The notes under the pieces: generated by a model | Seen by the model: the letters and a program-made list of their open reading frames with translations, nothing else | The model's database searches: none | Told to the model about the DNA's origin: nothing | Part shown: positions 43,823 through 55,052 of the stretch, one piece after another | Numbering within the stretch: position 1 is the stretch's first letter | Layout: each line of letters begins with the position of its first letter | From: Gnomoniopsis sp. IMI 355080 | Lineage: Eukaryota > Ascomycota > Sordariomycetes > Diaporthales > Gnomoniaceae | Assembly: GCA_027946555.1 (NCBI GenBank) | Contig: JAPEVC010000009.1 | Span: 1-64,000, forward strand | Length of the DNA stretch: 64,000 nt | Direction of reading: 5' to 3' | Translations under genes and position numbers: made by a program

Positions 43823-44579
43823 TGTCGAAAATGAAGCACGGAAAGATTCGAACCTTGACTGGTGAAAAGTTACGGTTCAGCAGAAAGAATGGGATTTTGT
43901 TGCAAACTTTTGGAATCGATGCGGTTGATGACAACCAGAAAGTGTGGGAAGGTACGTGATGAGAAAAGGCATCAACCCTAACCCCTTCTTCCTAGAGATT
44001 GTCTTATTTTCTTCGTTCTGCCGTAATGGTATAGGCAACTAGGTACTCTCCAGCCATATATACTCACCACTTACTTACTCATGTTACCTTTCTGATAGAT
44101 GGACATGGCGATGTATCCTAACAGGTAGTCTTTTGCTCAGTTTGAAGTGACCCGGAGACTCTGTATGGTCTTTCTGAGCTCTTTGCTGGAAACCCCCGGT
44201 GATGGCTTCATCTGCAGTGTTCGGCCCGACATGGGAGAGAGGACAGGCCATTTATTCAATCTTGTGATCTTTCCACACGGCAAAGGCTGGAAAAACAAAC
44301 AACCATCATGCCAGGTTTATCACGATTGCACAGCAAATGTAACCTTTCACAGTGGGTCGTGCCGCCCGATCCGGGGAAATTAGCGTGCTGCAGTGCTCCC
44401 CCGGTCCCCCCCGGCCCTCTCTCCCCGTGGGGGCGGTCCAACAGGCTCTCCACGTCTCCGCAAATATTATGTACGCAAATGGGGACATTCAACCACATCT
44501 GCACATTCATGACTGACTACTGGAGTTCCGACTGCGGCGGTGTGAGTTCTGTCGGACACGTGATGACTTGTTACCTGCC
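43823..44579. other. divergent promoter region YAE1 / sugar transporter
   Basis: Non-coding, about 750 bp. The half nearer the transporter carries a CreA-like site cluster, listed separately. Confidence 0.55.
44371..44432. promoter_or_regulatory. cluster of four CreA/Mig1-type sites
   Basis: Four matches to SYGGRG lie within 62 bp: CCGGGG at 44371-44376, its complement CCCCGG at 44399-44404 and 44409-44414, and GTGGGG at 44427-44432. They are 150-210 bp before the transporter ATG. In Aspergillus and Trichoderma, clustered sites of this type mediate glucose repression by CreA/CRE1. Confidence 0.5.
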
Positions 44580-46716
44580 ATGGCAACACAAGTTATAAGA
44601 AGTGGGAACGAGTCGCCCGTGGTCGATGTGTCCAGCGCTGTTGTTCCCTCACCCACATCAAAGCCGACGCACGACATCTTCGAAGCTGGGAACCAGGATA
44701 GAATGGCGTTGCCAGAATCACCCAAGGAGCGTGGGCCTCGAGCCTCTCCTTCCGGCAATCTCGTGATGAAGCACCTGCGCGAAAATCCCTACGTCCTCGG
44801 TCTGGCAGCAGTAAGACTATTCGCCCTATAGTCCTACTTCTCCTTCTTCACACGGCCTCAGCTAACCAACACATTTGTGTCAAAGTTTGCCTCTCTCGGT
44901 GGAATGCTCTTCGGCTACGACCAGGGCGTAGTCTCCGGTGTCTTGACCATGCAGAGTTTCGGGGCCAAGTTCCCACGCATCTATGTGGACGCCACATTCA
45001 AGGGCTGGTTTACGTCGACCCTGTTACTTGCAGCGTGGCTCGGATCGCTTGTGAATGGACCTGTCGCAGACCGTATTGGCCGCAAAGGTTCCATTTTCCT
45101 TGCCGTTGGAATCTTCACTCTGGGCTCGGCTTTGCAGGCCGGTGCCGAGTCGATTCCTATGCTGTTCACGGGTATGTATCAGTCGTAGACTGAACTTAGT
45201 CGTTGGAAGAGGGTGTGGGGGTGACAATGGTGCTAACGTGGAGATTCAGGCCGTGCCATTGCTGGCTTTCCAGTGGGAATGCTGACTATGATTGTGCCGA
45301 TGTATATGTCTGAAGTGTCGACACCAACGGTCCGCGGCACTTTGGTTGTTCTCCAGCAAGTAAGTATCCCTTCAGTTCCACGAAAGTTCCTTTGAGGTGT
45401 CTCAGGAGGTACTTTGAGGGGTATTCTCTAAAGACACTTTCAAGACACCTTTTTAAGACACTCCCTGAAACACATTCACATACACATTACTGATCTCGGA
45501 AGCGTTAAAGCTCAGCATCACTCTTGGAATTCTGATCAGCTACTGGATAGAGTTCGGCACGCAGTATATAGGAGGTGTCAAGTGCTCACCTGATATTCCC
45601 CTCTCGGGAGGTACCATCAAGAACCCAACCTTTGATCCGTACAACGACGTTTCTCCGGGCGGCTGCGACGGCCAGAGCGAGGCATCATGGCGCCTGCCAC
45701 TGGCCATCCAAATCATTCCCGCCTTGATTCTCGGAATAGGGATGCTCTTCTATCCGGAATCGCCGCGCTTCTACTGCATGCACAAGCAGGAAGACAAGGC
45801 CCTCCATGCTCTGAGTGTCATTCGGCAGACTGACATCGAGTCACCAGCTCTGTGCCGCGAATTCCTCGCTATCAAAGCTGAGGTCCTCTTCGAAGAATCG
45901 TACGCGCGCGATCATTACCCAGGAAAGACCGGCGTGTCGCTGTACATGGCTCAATACGCATCTTTGTTTTCGACCTTGCCCTCCTTGAAGCGCATCATTA
46001 TCGGCTGCACCATCATGTTCTTCCAACAGTTCATGGGCTGCAACGCGATTATCTATTATGCTCCGACAATCTTCGAGCAGCTCGGCCTCTCCAGTCGAAC
46101 TACGTCCCTCCTCGCCACGGGTGTGTACGGCATTGTGAACACCCTTTCCACGCTCCCCGCACTCTTCCTCATCGACAGGGTGGGTCGCCGGCCCTTGCTT
46201 ATGGCCGGCGCTCTGGGGACATTCATCTCACTGGTCATTGTAGCAGGTATGGTGGGCGGTTTCGACGGCAACAACGCCGCTGCTGGCTGGGTGGGCATCG
46301 CATTCGTGTACATCTACGATATCAACTTCAGCTACTCCTTCGCGCCCATCGGGTGGGTGCTACCCTCGGAGATCTTCAACCTGGGTAACCGCGCCAAAGC
46401 GATGAGCATCACCACGAGCGCGACTTGGATGTGCAACTTCGTGATCGGTTTGGTCACCCCTGACATGCTTGCTAGGCTAGGGTGGGGAACGTATCTATTC
46501 TTTGCGGCTTTTTGCCTCCTGGCGCTTGGGTTTACATATTTCTTTGTGCCGGAGACCAAGGGGAGGAGTCTGGAAGATATGGATCGGGTCTTTGGAGACG
46601 TAGCGGCGCATCAGGAGAAAAAGCGGTTGTTTGATATTGCGGCTGAGTTGGGCGTCGTGGAGCTGGACAACGTGAGGTCTGGGGAGGTGGAAAAAGCTGA
46701 TATCGAGGAGGTCTAG
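44580..46716 (+). CDS. MFS sugar transporter (hexose type)
   Basis: Four exons, 44580-44810, 44886-45171, 45250-45359 and 45511-46716; 610 residues. A proton-linked or facilitative sugar carrier of the plasma membrane. Twelve membrane helices with sugar-porter signatures are visible: GYDQGVVSGVL, DRIGRKGS in loop 2-3, PESPRFY after helix 6, QQFMGCNAIIYYAP in helix 7, DRVGRRP, and PETKGRSLEDMDRVFG at the end. The ~65-residue cytosolic N-tail is longer than usual. The third intron (151 bp) is long for this window and holds a short inverted repeat, AGGTGTCT (45395-45402) against AGACACCT (45443-45450). CreA-type sites upstream suggest a carrier used when glucose is low. Sugar specificity is not readable by eye. 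Confidence 0.93.
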
Positions 46717-46904
46717 TTGGCTGCAAATAACTTTCAAAGAGAGAGTGAAGGAAGCTCATAGACAGGGGACTCTTGGTGCATGAATCTTGCTGGAGCGTGA
46801 GTAAATGAGTACGTATTATAGATGTGTACATGAGTTGTCATCTGGCATATATTGACAAAAGTCTAATCATAACAGGACCTTATTTTCAAACCAGTGTGGC
46901 GACC

Positions 46905-48572
46905 TCAAAGTCTCACCATCTTGCTCTGATTTACCACATCCACTAGCTCCGTCGTGGGCTCGATGTACGGTTTGATAGTATTCCTCACCAGTGTCCTCTG
47001 CTCAAACGCATAGGCCAACCCAATGAGATTGAACTCGTCAAAGCGCGCGCCCAGAAAACTAAACCCAAATGGTAGATTCGGCGCCGACGCATTCAGATTG
47101 CCAAATCCATTCTGCTGCACGGTAGTGTTTGGGGGCAGTGCGCCCAACGGCACAGTGACCACCGGCGAGCCGATCAAGGCCGGCAAGAACGGCGCAAAAT
47201 CCGTCGGCACCACCAGCGCGTCGAGCGAAAAGTTTGTCAGCGCGCCCGTCACGCCTTGTGGGCCGGCGTAAAACAGGTCCGCCGTGTAATTGGACCAGAA
47301 CTCGGGCGCAGTGTTGCCGTAGCCCAGCTCGATCGCGTCGTCCCAGACATCCGTGTCGCGCTCGGGGTAGTCCTCGAGCGGGAAGCCCTGCGTAAAGTTG
47401 CGGAGGTCGGAGAGCGTCTTGATGTTGTTCGGGTTGACGGTCAGCTCGGCGAGGTACTTGGCCAGATCGGTGTTGAAGTCGGCCTCGAGGACGATGTTGG
47501 GGAAGTTGGCTTGCGCGAGCACATCGTAACCAGGCAGTGTGATGTTGTCGACCACGGTGGCGCCAGCGTCACGGAGGATGTCGAGCGCGGCGTTGAAGAC
47601 CGGGATTTCGGGCGCAAGGTAACTCTCCCCTGTGAGGTCGATGTAGTTGCGCGGGACACCAATGCGCTTGCCCTTCAGCGCATCGAGCTGGCACGCCTCG
47701 ATGTAATTGGGTGTGCTGTTGAACGGAATGGCCGATGTGTAGTTGTCCTTCGGGTCCGGGCCAGCGATGGCGGTGAGAATATGCGCGGCATCCTTGACCG
47801 TCCTCGCCATAGGGCCTACGGTGTCCTGGTGTTCCGAAATAGGGACCACGAGATACCGCGAGGTGAGACCTACCGAAGGCTTGATCCCGACGAGGTTGTT
47901 GACACTCGACGGTGAGAGGATAGAGCCATCTGTTTCTGTGCCCAGGCTTGCAAGCGCGAGACCCAAAGAGCTGGAAACACCGCTTCCCGAAGACGATCCG
48001 GACGGGTCTTGGCCTGGGAAGTAGGCACCCTCCGTCTGTCCTCCATAGGCTGACCAACCATTGGAAGTATTGTCAGAGCGGTAATTCGCCCACTGCGAGA
48101 GGTTGGTTTTGCCAAGGAGAATGGCACCCGCTTTCCGTAATTTTGCGGCCATGGTAGAGTCCGAAGGGACCTTTGAGCCGAGAAGGGCGTAGGACCCGGC
48201 TGTGTTGTTCATCTTGTCGTCAGTGGCGATATTGTTCTTGATGAGAATGGGGATGCCGTGGAGGGGACCTCGAGAGGAGCCCGACGCTCGCTCCGAGTCC
48301 AGAGAGGCTGCTATACTGAGGGCATCTGGATTCAGCTCGGTAACCATGCGCAGGGTCGAGTTGACTTCTAGAATGCGAGCTGTGTAGGCATTGACCAGAT
48401 CGACAGAAGTGAAGAGTCCCGAGTCCAGTCCAGACACCAGATCCTCGAGTGTCGCCTCGATCAGTGGAGGAAAGTCGTGGCCATTGATGGCTGTACTGGA
48501 CTGTCCCTGGCACACAGAGAAGGCGAGTGCGGCCAGGGCGGCGAGCTTCTGGACGAAAGCAGAGCCCAACAT
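46905..48572 (-). CDS. secreted amidase-signature family enzyme
   Basis: Single exon, 555 residues from Met at 48572. The amidase-signature core is complete: the catalytic Lys in GIPILIKNNIATDD, the Gly/Ser-rich block DPSGSSSGSGVSSSLG with the cis-Ser, and the nucleophile Ser in the following TDGSILSPSS strand. The family hydrolyses amides; substrate here unknown. Start choice: the frame is open to an ATG at 48653, but TATATAA (48660-48654) touches that ATG, so transcription should start downstream of it. Met at 48572 gives a classic signal peptide (MLGSAFVQKLAALAALAFS, then VCQGQ), and many N-glycosylation sequons follow, consistent with secretion. Confidence 0.9.
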   Translation of the reverse strand: MLGSAFVQKLAALAALAFSVCQGQSSTAINGHDFPPLIEATLEDLVSGLDSGLFTSVDLVNAYTARILEVNSTLRMVTELNPDALSIAASLDSERASGSSRGPLHGIPILIKNNIATDDKMNNTAGSYALLGSKVPSDSTMAAKLRKAGAILLGKTNLSQWANYRSDNTSNGWSAYGGQTEGAYFPGQDPSGSSSGSGVSSSLGLALASLGTETDGSILSPSSVNNLVGIKPSVGLTSRYLVVPISEHQDTVGPMARTVKDAAHILTAIAGPDPKDNYTSAIPFNSTPNYIEACQLDALKGKRIGVPRNYIDLTGESYLAPEIPVFNAALDILRDAGATVVDNITLPGYDVLAQANFPNIVLEADFNTDLAKYLAELTVNPNNIKTLSDLRNFTQGFPLEDYPERDTDVWDDAIELGYGNTAPEFWSNYTADLFYAGPQGVTGALTNFSLDALVVPTDFAPFLPALIGSPVVTVPLGALPPNTTVQQNGFGNLNASAPNLPFGFSFLGARFDEFNLIGLAYAFEQRTLVRNTIKPYIEPTTELVDVVNQSKMVRL

Positions 48573-48653
48573 TTTCACAGCTTCACTCCAGTATAGAGAA
48601 AGCAGACCGGCGACGAGAACGAGCACACGGCTGTGTGGAGGAAGCCGGTCCAT

Positions 48654-48660
48654 TTATATA
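48654..48660 (-). promoter_or_regulatory. TATA box of the amidase gene
   Basis: TATATAA on the minus strand, directly abutting an in-frame ATG at 48653 and 82 bp before the preferred start at 48572. Confidence 0.55.
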
Positions 48661-49607
48661 CGGTAAAAAGAGAGAGTAAACCACCATTTATCCAAGATAG
48701 GCTAGCATCACGACCTACCTATTCTCTCATAGCGCGTCCTGACTATGTGCTTAAGCTTATGGTAGCCTTGCACACCATCTCATTGTTCCAGGAACGCCAA
48801 TGTCTAGTGCCGTTGAGATCAATGCCAATGTTGATGAATCGGAGTGGAGCTGCGGTGTATAGTGTCGTCACCGAACTTTTTATGACTAGGGTGCTCGACA
48901 TGGGCTGGCATAGCTGCTGCGAGGATTTTATACAACCAGCGAATTGGCGAAAGAGAGCTTATCTTACATATTGCTTCTAAGAAATGTTTGGGAGGGGGTG
49001 TTCGTCTCTTTTTGCAGCAGGGGCTCACCCTTGATGACCACGCCCATATCCGTCGTATCCGTCTGGGATAGTATTGCGAGATAGTCGGTCGGCAAGTCTG
49101 GTGGAGTGCCAGACGTGCCAGACGTGCTTGGAGGAAGTGAATTTGGGGTTATGTTGGAGGCGTTGGGGAAAAGCAGATATCGGGGGAATTGGAGAAGCAA
49201 TTCCTCTTACAAAACAGTCGTGTGTTGTGCGGACATATTCCTGTTAATCGTTCATCACGATGGGGAGCAGGAGGCTCTGTGACTTTCGGAAGAAGATGGA
49301 GAGTTTCTCGTTGAAAATTGGAACTGAACAAAAAGTATGCCAACTACTCGTAGAACGGCTGAGATCCTAGTATCTGGGTTCGTGTAGTAGACCAAGTCCT
49401 CTCAATGAAGATACGCAGCACTGCCAGGCTCGTCCCCGGTCCCCTATCAAATCAGAACCTTCCGCCAAGCAGAAGCCCTCTGGTATTAACACCGGTTCCG
49501 AATGCCACACAAGTACGAGAAGAGGAGGAAGGCATAACGGTCCTTCGAGTGACCGGTATATTAGTAATTGGATGCTCCAAAAGAGCGCTGGTCGGCTACA
49601 AAATAGG

Positions 49608-49617
49608 TACCTAGGTA
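49608..49617. repeat. TACCTAGGTA palindrome, copy 4
   Basis: Inside a perfect 12-bp palindrome GTACCTAGGTAC (49607-49618), non-coding. Confidence 0.7.
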
Positions 49618-50259
49618 CAAAAGGTATTTTTGAAGAGCTAAGCTTCCCAGGGGTATTGTTGGGATCAGGATTGCGATAAAAATTCATTTGAGATTAGGTA
49701 CGGATGAATTGAGTTACCAAAATTTAAGCAACGACAGCGGGCTGCGTGATGTGCCAGCCGGAATAATGCGTTACTTGAGTTGGTCCCCAAGTTCCTTTCT
49801 TCATGGGCCCGGCCCGTCAATATGTAATTTTCGCCAACTTGATATTGACTACCAACACGCCCGTAGCTGACAGTTCTCCGTCTTAGGAATATTCCAGTCT
49901 TGGGGCCCAACCTGCTGGTGAAGATGCCCGCCACATCAAGCCACCCGCTCTTGTGGCTACCACCTCTTTTCACTGTACCTTTGGACATCGGCTCGGGACT
50001 GGCCCGAGGAGTCTCGGACCCGGTGAGAGTTTTTGGGACATACATGTACAAGCCAAAAAAATTCTGATCCAATGTCTGAACGCACCCATATACCTTAGAT
50101 CCGTGGAGATTCTTGGTTGTACATAGATTTTCTGCCGGCCATGTTGAGCATGGGCGAGCGAACAAACGTCCGGTCGAAGAAAGACGGTAGCGGAGACAGC
50201 GGTGAACATGTAGCTGACAACGACCGAATTCGGCAAGGAGATGTAAGTAACAATGCTGA

Positions 50260-50553
50260 ATGCTATGCAAAGAATATCTACGAGAGGGACCAAGCCAATA
50301 TGCGACTCCTCAAGCCGGACCCAAGGCGGAACCCATCGAGATCGCGGCGTCCGAGGTTTTGAGGAGCTCGGAAAAGAAGGACGAGACTATCGGTGACGAG
50401 CAGGTAGCGGCCTCGTGTTCGAACGACGAGGCTTCCGCAGACATAACAGAGGAGGAATGACCTCGGAAAGACATTATCATCGTGGGCACAATCGCCAAGG
50501 AACTTGCCAAGAAAGATGACCTCGTCAAAGTGTCCGGCGTCTCTTCACGGTAA
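50260..50553 (+). pseudogene. possible broken coding remnant
   Basis: From 50260 a frame reads into acidic, coding-like sequence (AEPIEIAASEVLRSSEKKDE) and stops at TGA 50458-50460. The same frame continues beyond that stop with equally coding-like sequence (DIIIVGTIAKELAKKDD) to TAA near 50553. No intron would remove the stop cleanly. No family recognised. It may be a decayed gene end, an unrecognised spliced gene, or chance. Confidence 0.25.
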
Positions 50554-50592
50554 GCCAGGTAAACTTTCTACTCGAAAGGATAATCCATCATG

Positions 50593-52625
50593 CTAGAATT
50601 CTAGCCGTACGTGAAACGATGGCGGTCCTTCCTGCGCGAGATGCGCGCCCAACTGAGCATCGTCGTGAATCGGCAATGGGACAACATCCCCCCCTCCCAT
50701 GCCATTCGGAAGTCTCACTAAGCCCACTACCTCCATGCACCTCGAACCAGGCATCTTTTGCGCTGCAACCTGGCGCAGCTCCTCCAAGGACGGCGTGGGC
50801 GATGTGAGGCAACCGATCCACGTGTCGCCCATCGGGTTCATATGGGGATCGAGCTGCCTGAGGTAGATTGCGATCATGCTTGGGCTTGAGGTGGGCATCT
50901 GGAACGCTGCTGCTTGTGAAGTATCGTATGGTGAAGGGGCGGCTGGCATTGGCGTCGGTGTTGGCATGAATTGTTGATGCGAACCCATGAAGCTGTTCTG
51001 CGCATTCGGGTCTAGGAGAAGCTGGGTGTTGAGTTGGCTTGTGTCCATGGGCATTTGCATGTCTACATGCATCTGGGAAGTGACGAGGTGGTCGGACAGC
51101 ATTCGTGATGATTGGGCGTGGCTCTGGTCTGGAACGAGCATTGTCGCGTATTCGGCTGTATCCTCCATGTCTGCTCCCATGGCGGTGTTGTCACTGGCGA
51201 AAACAATGTCCTCGGCGGTATTTGCGGCAGCGCTGCGCTTTCCCCTTGTTTTCCTGCGTCCGCTCTGGTCGTCTCTCACTCTCTTCGTGACGTCCGTAGC
51301 CAGCGTTTCCACCGCTCTGGCCCGAACGTCCTCATCTATCGAATCATCCAGCCTATCTAGAACTTTCCTCAGCATCTCGCTCTCATCGATCCACTTTTGC
51401 TTCAAGTCATTCCACCTCTCTGTACCCAATGCCAGTTTACTCGTGAATCCATCTTTCTTCAAGATATCATAAAAGGTTGCCTTGACCTCCCTCGCCTCGG
51501 TGGGGTTGATACGGAGTGCATTCTTCGCCTCAGCCAGCGTTAGCCCCTTGTTATTGGCATCCTCGCGCATCCGCTTCGTGACGTCGGAACAAATCACATC
51601 CAGCGCCAGTTTCTTCCGGTCCAAATTGGTCTTGTCAATCCAGAACATATTCTGCAGTTGCACGAATGCTACCACTAGCTCGTCTTTTGCCGACTCCCAT
51701 AGCTCGGATCCCGCGAGGGACTTCTTCTTGATGCCCATCGTCTCACAAATATACTGGAACTTTTCCCGCACGGCATTGTATGAAGGCTTGTCCATCCCGA
51801 GGATGTCAACGCTCGCAGCCACAGTAGTCTCACTTGGAAACCTTGGAGGCCCAGGTGGGTCCGCAGGCAAGCCGGCGTACTGCCTTGTCCGGCGGCGACG
51901 TTTCTTGTTAGTCCAACGCTCACGGGATTCGGCCTCCATTTTCAGGCGGCGCTCTTCCTTCAAGCGCGCCGCAGCAACGGAGGAGTCATCCTCACCGCTC
52001 TCATCTGTCAGAGTTAAGTTCTCACCACCATCACCGTCGAGTAGGACGTCTTGTTGCGACTCCCGATCTTGACCTTGACTGCTTCGGCCACGATGCTTTT
52101 TCTCAGTGGGCCCCCGCAATAAGAACTTGTGGGCACTTCGCAGGCGCTGTAGCTCGCGTGCCTTGATGACGAACCCATCCTCATCATTGAGCACGCGCAT
52201 CATCTCAGCCTGCGAGAGGTTGCGCTCCCAGAGCTCCTTGACTCGGGCGACCAGCGCGGCATTGTTGACGGCGGGCTGGTGCTTCGATGGAAGCTCCCAA
52301 AGGCGAAATTGCAACTGGTATGAGCGTTTGCTGTTCTTGAGTGTCAGCGCCGAATAAAGAGGATGACAGGATACAAGACCTGGGCCCGGCTCCGGACCAC
52401 AGACGCGGGTCTCCGGCAGGGGGCACGGCGCACCGACGCACCGGAGAGCGCGTCGCCGTACCGGAAAACCCCAAGGTGCAAGCCGGGAGCGAGCCGGACG
52501 GACACATACCTGGGTTTGAAGTCGTAATGACGGCTCATATATCGCATGATCTCGTCGACAGGTTTGTTTTCCTGCACGTATAAACGCGTAATGACATCTT
52601 TATACTCCTCCCAATTGTAAACCAT
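50593..52625 (-). CDS. Clr5-domain protein
   Basis: Two exons, 52625-52510 and 52330-50593, around a 179-bp intron; 617 residues. The split N-terminus forms a Clr5 domain: WEEYKDVITRLYVQENKPVD and YMSRHYDFKPSKRSYQ, then LWELPSKHQP. The domain is a short helical module common in ascomycete nuclear proteins and presumed transcription regulators. A basic stretch (about 155-165, NKKRRRRTRQ) may serve nuclear import. Two related helical repeats follow (about 185-330; EKFQYICETMGIKKKSLAGS and FYDILKKDGFTSKLALGTER). Then come a Gln/Met/Pro-rich region and a C-terminal segment of about 90 residues with mixed strands. The gene it controls is unknown. It is divergent from ROK1 across 330 bp. Confidence 0.82.
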
Positions 52626-52955
52626 ACTGTCAATTCCCCTTGACGATCACGAGCATGTTTCCTGGGATGCAATGAATTATGAGGGCATCTGCACATCTGG
52701 TCAATATTGTTCGCCGCTGGCAGCAAGGGTCTGGGTTGGAAGGGAGATGGAGCTCGAAGTCCCTGAGTCCCCAGGCTTTGGAAGTACCAAAGTACCCCCC
52801 GTTGGCTTATCGATAAGGCCCTGTCCCTAAATTTTATTTTATTCTTCTGGGATTCGCGCCCCTTCACTGTGCGCCCGTTTTCCCGAGTGTCGCTTCCCAA
52901 GAGCTTTTCAGTCCGTTGGCAATAAGTCGATAAGGCAACGCATTGCTCTTTGGTC
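52626..52955. promoter_or_regulatory. divergent promoter, Clr5-domain gene / ROK1
   Basis: 330 bp between the two starts, so the genes probably share promoter elements. No clear TATA box seen on either side. Confidence 0.45.
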
Positions 52956-55052
52956 ATGGATATCTTCAAAGTCCTATCCCTTGGGACACGAAAGACCCCC
53001 AAAACCGCAGGCACGCCAGTTTCGAGCGCCGCAAAGCTGCCTTCAGCTGGTGGACAAGTCAATGCGCAGCTGTTCCACGATGAACCAGCAAGGGGCACAA
53101 AGAGGAAGAGGACCGACCAGGATCTCGATGATGCTGCGGCCCAAGACGATGTGAGCGACATCGACTTTTTCGCACCCAAGAACGAGGTCAAGGGCGCCAG
53201 CAAGAAGACGACCCAGCCGAAACCCAAACCTGCTCGAGAATCGAACCCGAACCGCAAGTCGAAGCTGCTGGATGAAGACGAGTGCAAGCAGATACTGCGG
53301 TCGCATCGTTTGAAGTTCACGCTACTGTCCGCGGGTGCCGAGAAGAAAAAAGCAAAAGTGAAGAAGAGTAAAAAGAAGGCAAAGGCTGTGGAGGAGGTCA
53401 AGCAGACAAAGAAGCAGCTACACCCGCAACCTCTGAAAGCGTTCGGCGACTTGCGATTGACGTATCACATCTCTTCGCGTCTGGCAGACAATCTCGAAGC
53501 ACAAGGATATAAGGAGCCGACCGAGGTGCAGATGGCCAGTCTGCCACTCCTACTGGACCCTACCGCCGCACTCGCCAAATGCCCTGAAGATGTCACATCC
53601 GCTGAGAGTGTCGATTTCATGGCCGTCGCGCCCACCGGCAGTGGCAAGACCATCACCTTTTTGATCCCTGCCATCAATAGGATCATGAAGAGGAGAGCTG
53701 GCTCAGAAGACCGCAAGCAACATCAGTTGGAGGCCATCGTTCTTGCGCCAACCAGGGAACTTGCGAATCAGATCCACAATGAAGGCCGCAAGCTGACCGT
53801 CGGAACTGGAATAAAAGTCGTGGCAATGAAAAAGGGCATGCGAATTGCTACAGAGGATGGAGACCTCAAAGAAGACAACGAATCGTCTCAAGGCAGTGAC
53901 GAGGAAGACTCTGGTTCAGAAGACGACGACGAAGATACCACGGCAAAACCAGTCACGAAGGCTGACATACTGGTGACTACACCAATGATACTTCTTAACT
54001 TTTTAAATAAGGGCAAGTCAAAGAAGACACTGCCCTCAGTCAACTCTCTCATCCTAGACGAGGCGGATGTGCTACTGGATGAGCTCTTCCGGGCGCAAAC
54101 GACAGGCATCTGGTCCGCTTGCACCAACCCTGAACTTCATCTCACATTTTGGTCTGCGACGATGGGCTCCAATATCGAGACCATCATCACAGAGCAACTC
54201 AAGACGCACGCCAGCTCTCGAGATGTGCCCCTAAAAGCTCTCGTTCGACTTGTTGTCGGTCTCAAAGACGCCGCCGTTCCCAACATCACCCATAAGCTCA
54301 CCTATACCGCTACTGAGCCAGGCAAGCTCCTCGCCCTGCGCCAGCTCCTCCACCCAAGTTCCGGCACCGACTCCGGGCCCCCACTCCGTCCACCCTTCCT
54401 AGTCTTCACACAAACCATCGATCGCGCCACCGCCCTCCATGATGAGCTAAAATACGACATCGCACTCGAGGCAGGCGGTTCCTCACGCATTGCCGTACTG
54501 CACTCCTCTCTTCCGGACACCGTCCGCTCCGACATCATGCGTCGCTTCCGCCTCGGAGAGATTTGGGTCCTCATCACGACCGACGTCCTCGCACGCGGCG
54601 TCGACTTTGCAGGTGTCAACGGTGTGGTCAACTATGACGTGCCGGCCAGCGCGGCCGCGTACGTCCACCGCGCGGGGCGCACGGGGCGGGCCGGTCGTCA
54701 AGGCGGTATTGCGATCACGTTCTACACCAAGGACGATATCCCCATCATCAAGAGCGTGGCGAATGTCATTGCTGTGAGCGAGAAGCAGGCCGGCAAGACG
54801 GGGGAGCAGGCCGACGTGCAAAAGTGGCTGCTGGATGCGCTGCCGAATGTGGGCAAGGAGGAAAAGAAGAGGTTGAAGACACAGGGCGGGGTGGCGGCGA
54901 GGAAGACGGCCAAGATAACGAGTAAGAGTGCATGGGAGCGGAAGAGGGAGAAGAATAAAAGAGGTGCTATCGAGGGAAGTAAAGGTAGGAAGGCCAGGGA
55001 TGCGGAAGGTGGTAACGGTGGCGAGAGCGAATGGGGTGGATTAGAGGATTAG
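52956..55052 (+). CDS. ROK1: ATP-dependent DEAD-box RNA helicase ROK1
   Basis: Intronless, 698 residues. A nucleolar helicase needed for early 18S rRNA processing and 40S assembly in yeast. The N-terminus MDIFKVLSLGTRK and the stretch RSHRLKFTLLSAGAEKKKAK match ROK1. Helicase motifs are all present: a Q-motif region ending EPTEVQMASLPLLL, motif I APTGSGKT (about 226-233), Ia PTRELA, II DEAD (about 369), III SAT (about 402), V-type TDVLARGVDF and VI HRAGRTGRAGR (about 570). An acidic insert (about 305-330, SSQGSDEEDSGSEDDDEDTT) lies between motifs Ib and II, as in other fungal ROK1 proteins. The basic C-terminus (KREKNKRG) fits nucleolar location. Confidence 0.95.
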   Translation: MDIFKVLSLGTRKTPKTAGTPVSSAAKLPSAGGQVNAQLFHDEPARGTKRKRTDQDLDDAAAQDDVSDIDFFAPKNEVKGASKKTTQPKPKPARESNPNRKSKLLDEDECKQILRSHRLKFTLLSAGAEKKKAKVKKSKKKAKAVEEVKQTKKQLHPQPLKAFGDLRLTYHISSRLADNLEAQGYKEPTEVQMASLPLLLDPTAALAKCPEDVTSAESVDFMAVAPTGSGKTITFLIPAINRIMKRRAGSEDRKQHQLEAIVLAPTRELANQIHNEGRKLTVGTGIKVVAMKKGMRIATEDGDLKEDNESSQGSDEEDSGSEDDDEDTTAKPVTKADILVTTPMILLNFLNKGKSKKTLPSVNSLILDEADVLLDELFRAQTTGIWSACTNPELHLTFWSATMGSNIETIITEQLKTHASSRDVPLKALVRLVVGLKDAAVPNITHKLTYTATEPGKLLALRQLLHPSSGTDSGPPLRPPFLVFTQTIDRATALHDELKYDIALEAGGSSRIAVLHSSLPDTVRSDIMRRFRLGEIWVLITTDVLARGVDFAGVNGVVNYDVPASAAAYVHRAGRTGRAGRQGGIAITFYTKDDIPIIKSVANVIAVSEKQAGKTGEQADVQKWLLDALPNVGKEEKKRLKTQGGVAARKTAKITSKSAWERKREKNKRGAIEGSKGRKARDAEGGNGGESEWGGLED

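Larger units (their letters stand above)
48573..50259. other. intergenic, amidase promoter side
   Basis: Includes the amidase TATA box (48654-48660, minus). The other frames, up to about 200 codons on the minus strand, lack motifs and alternate with stops in all readings. It also contains palindrome copy 4. Confidence 0.5.

Noticed and set aside
49665..50270. 201-codon minus-strand frame
   Set aside because: Composition looks random (many Cys/His/Arg), no motif; overlaps other frames of equal quality.
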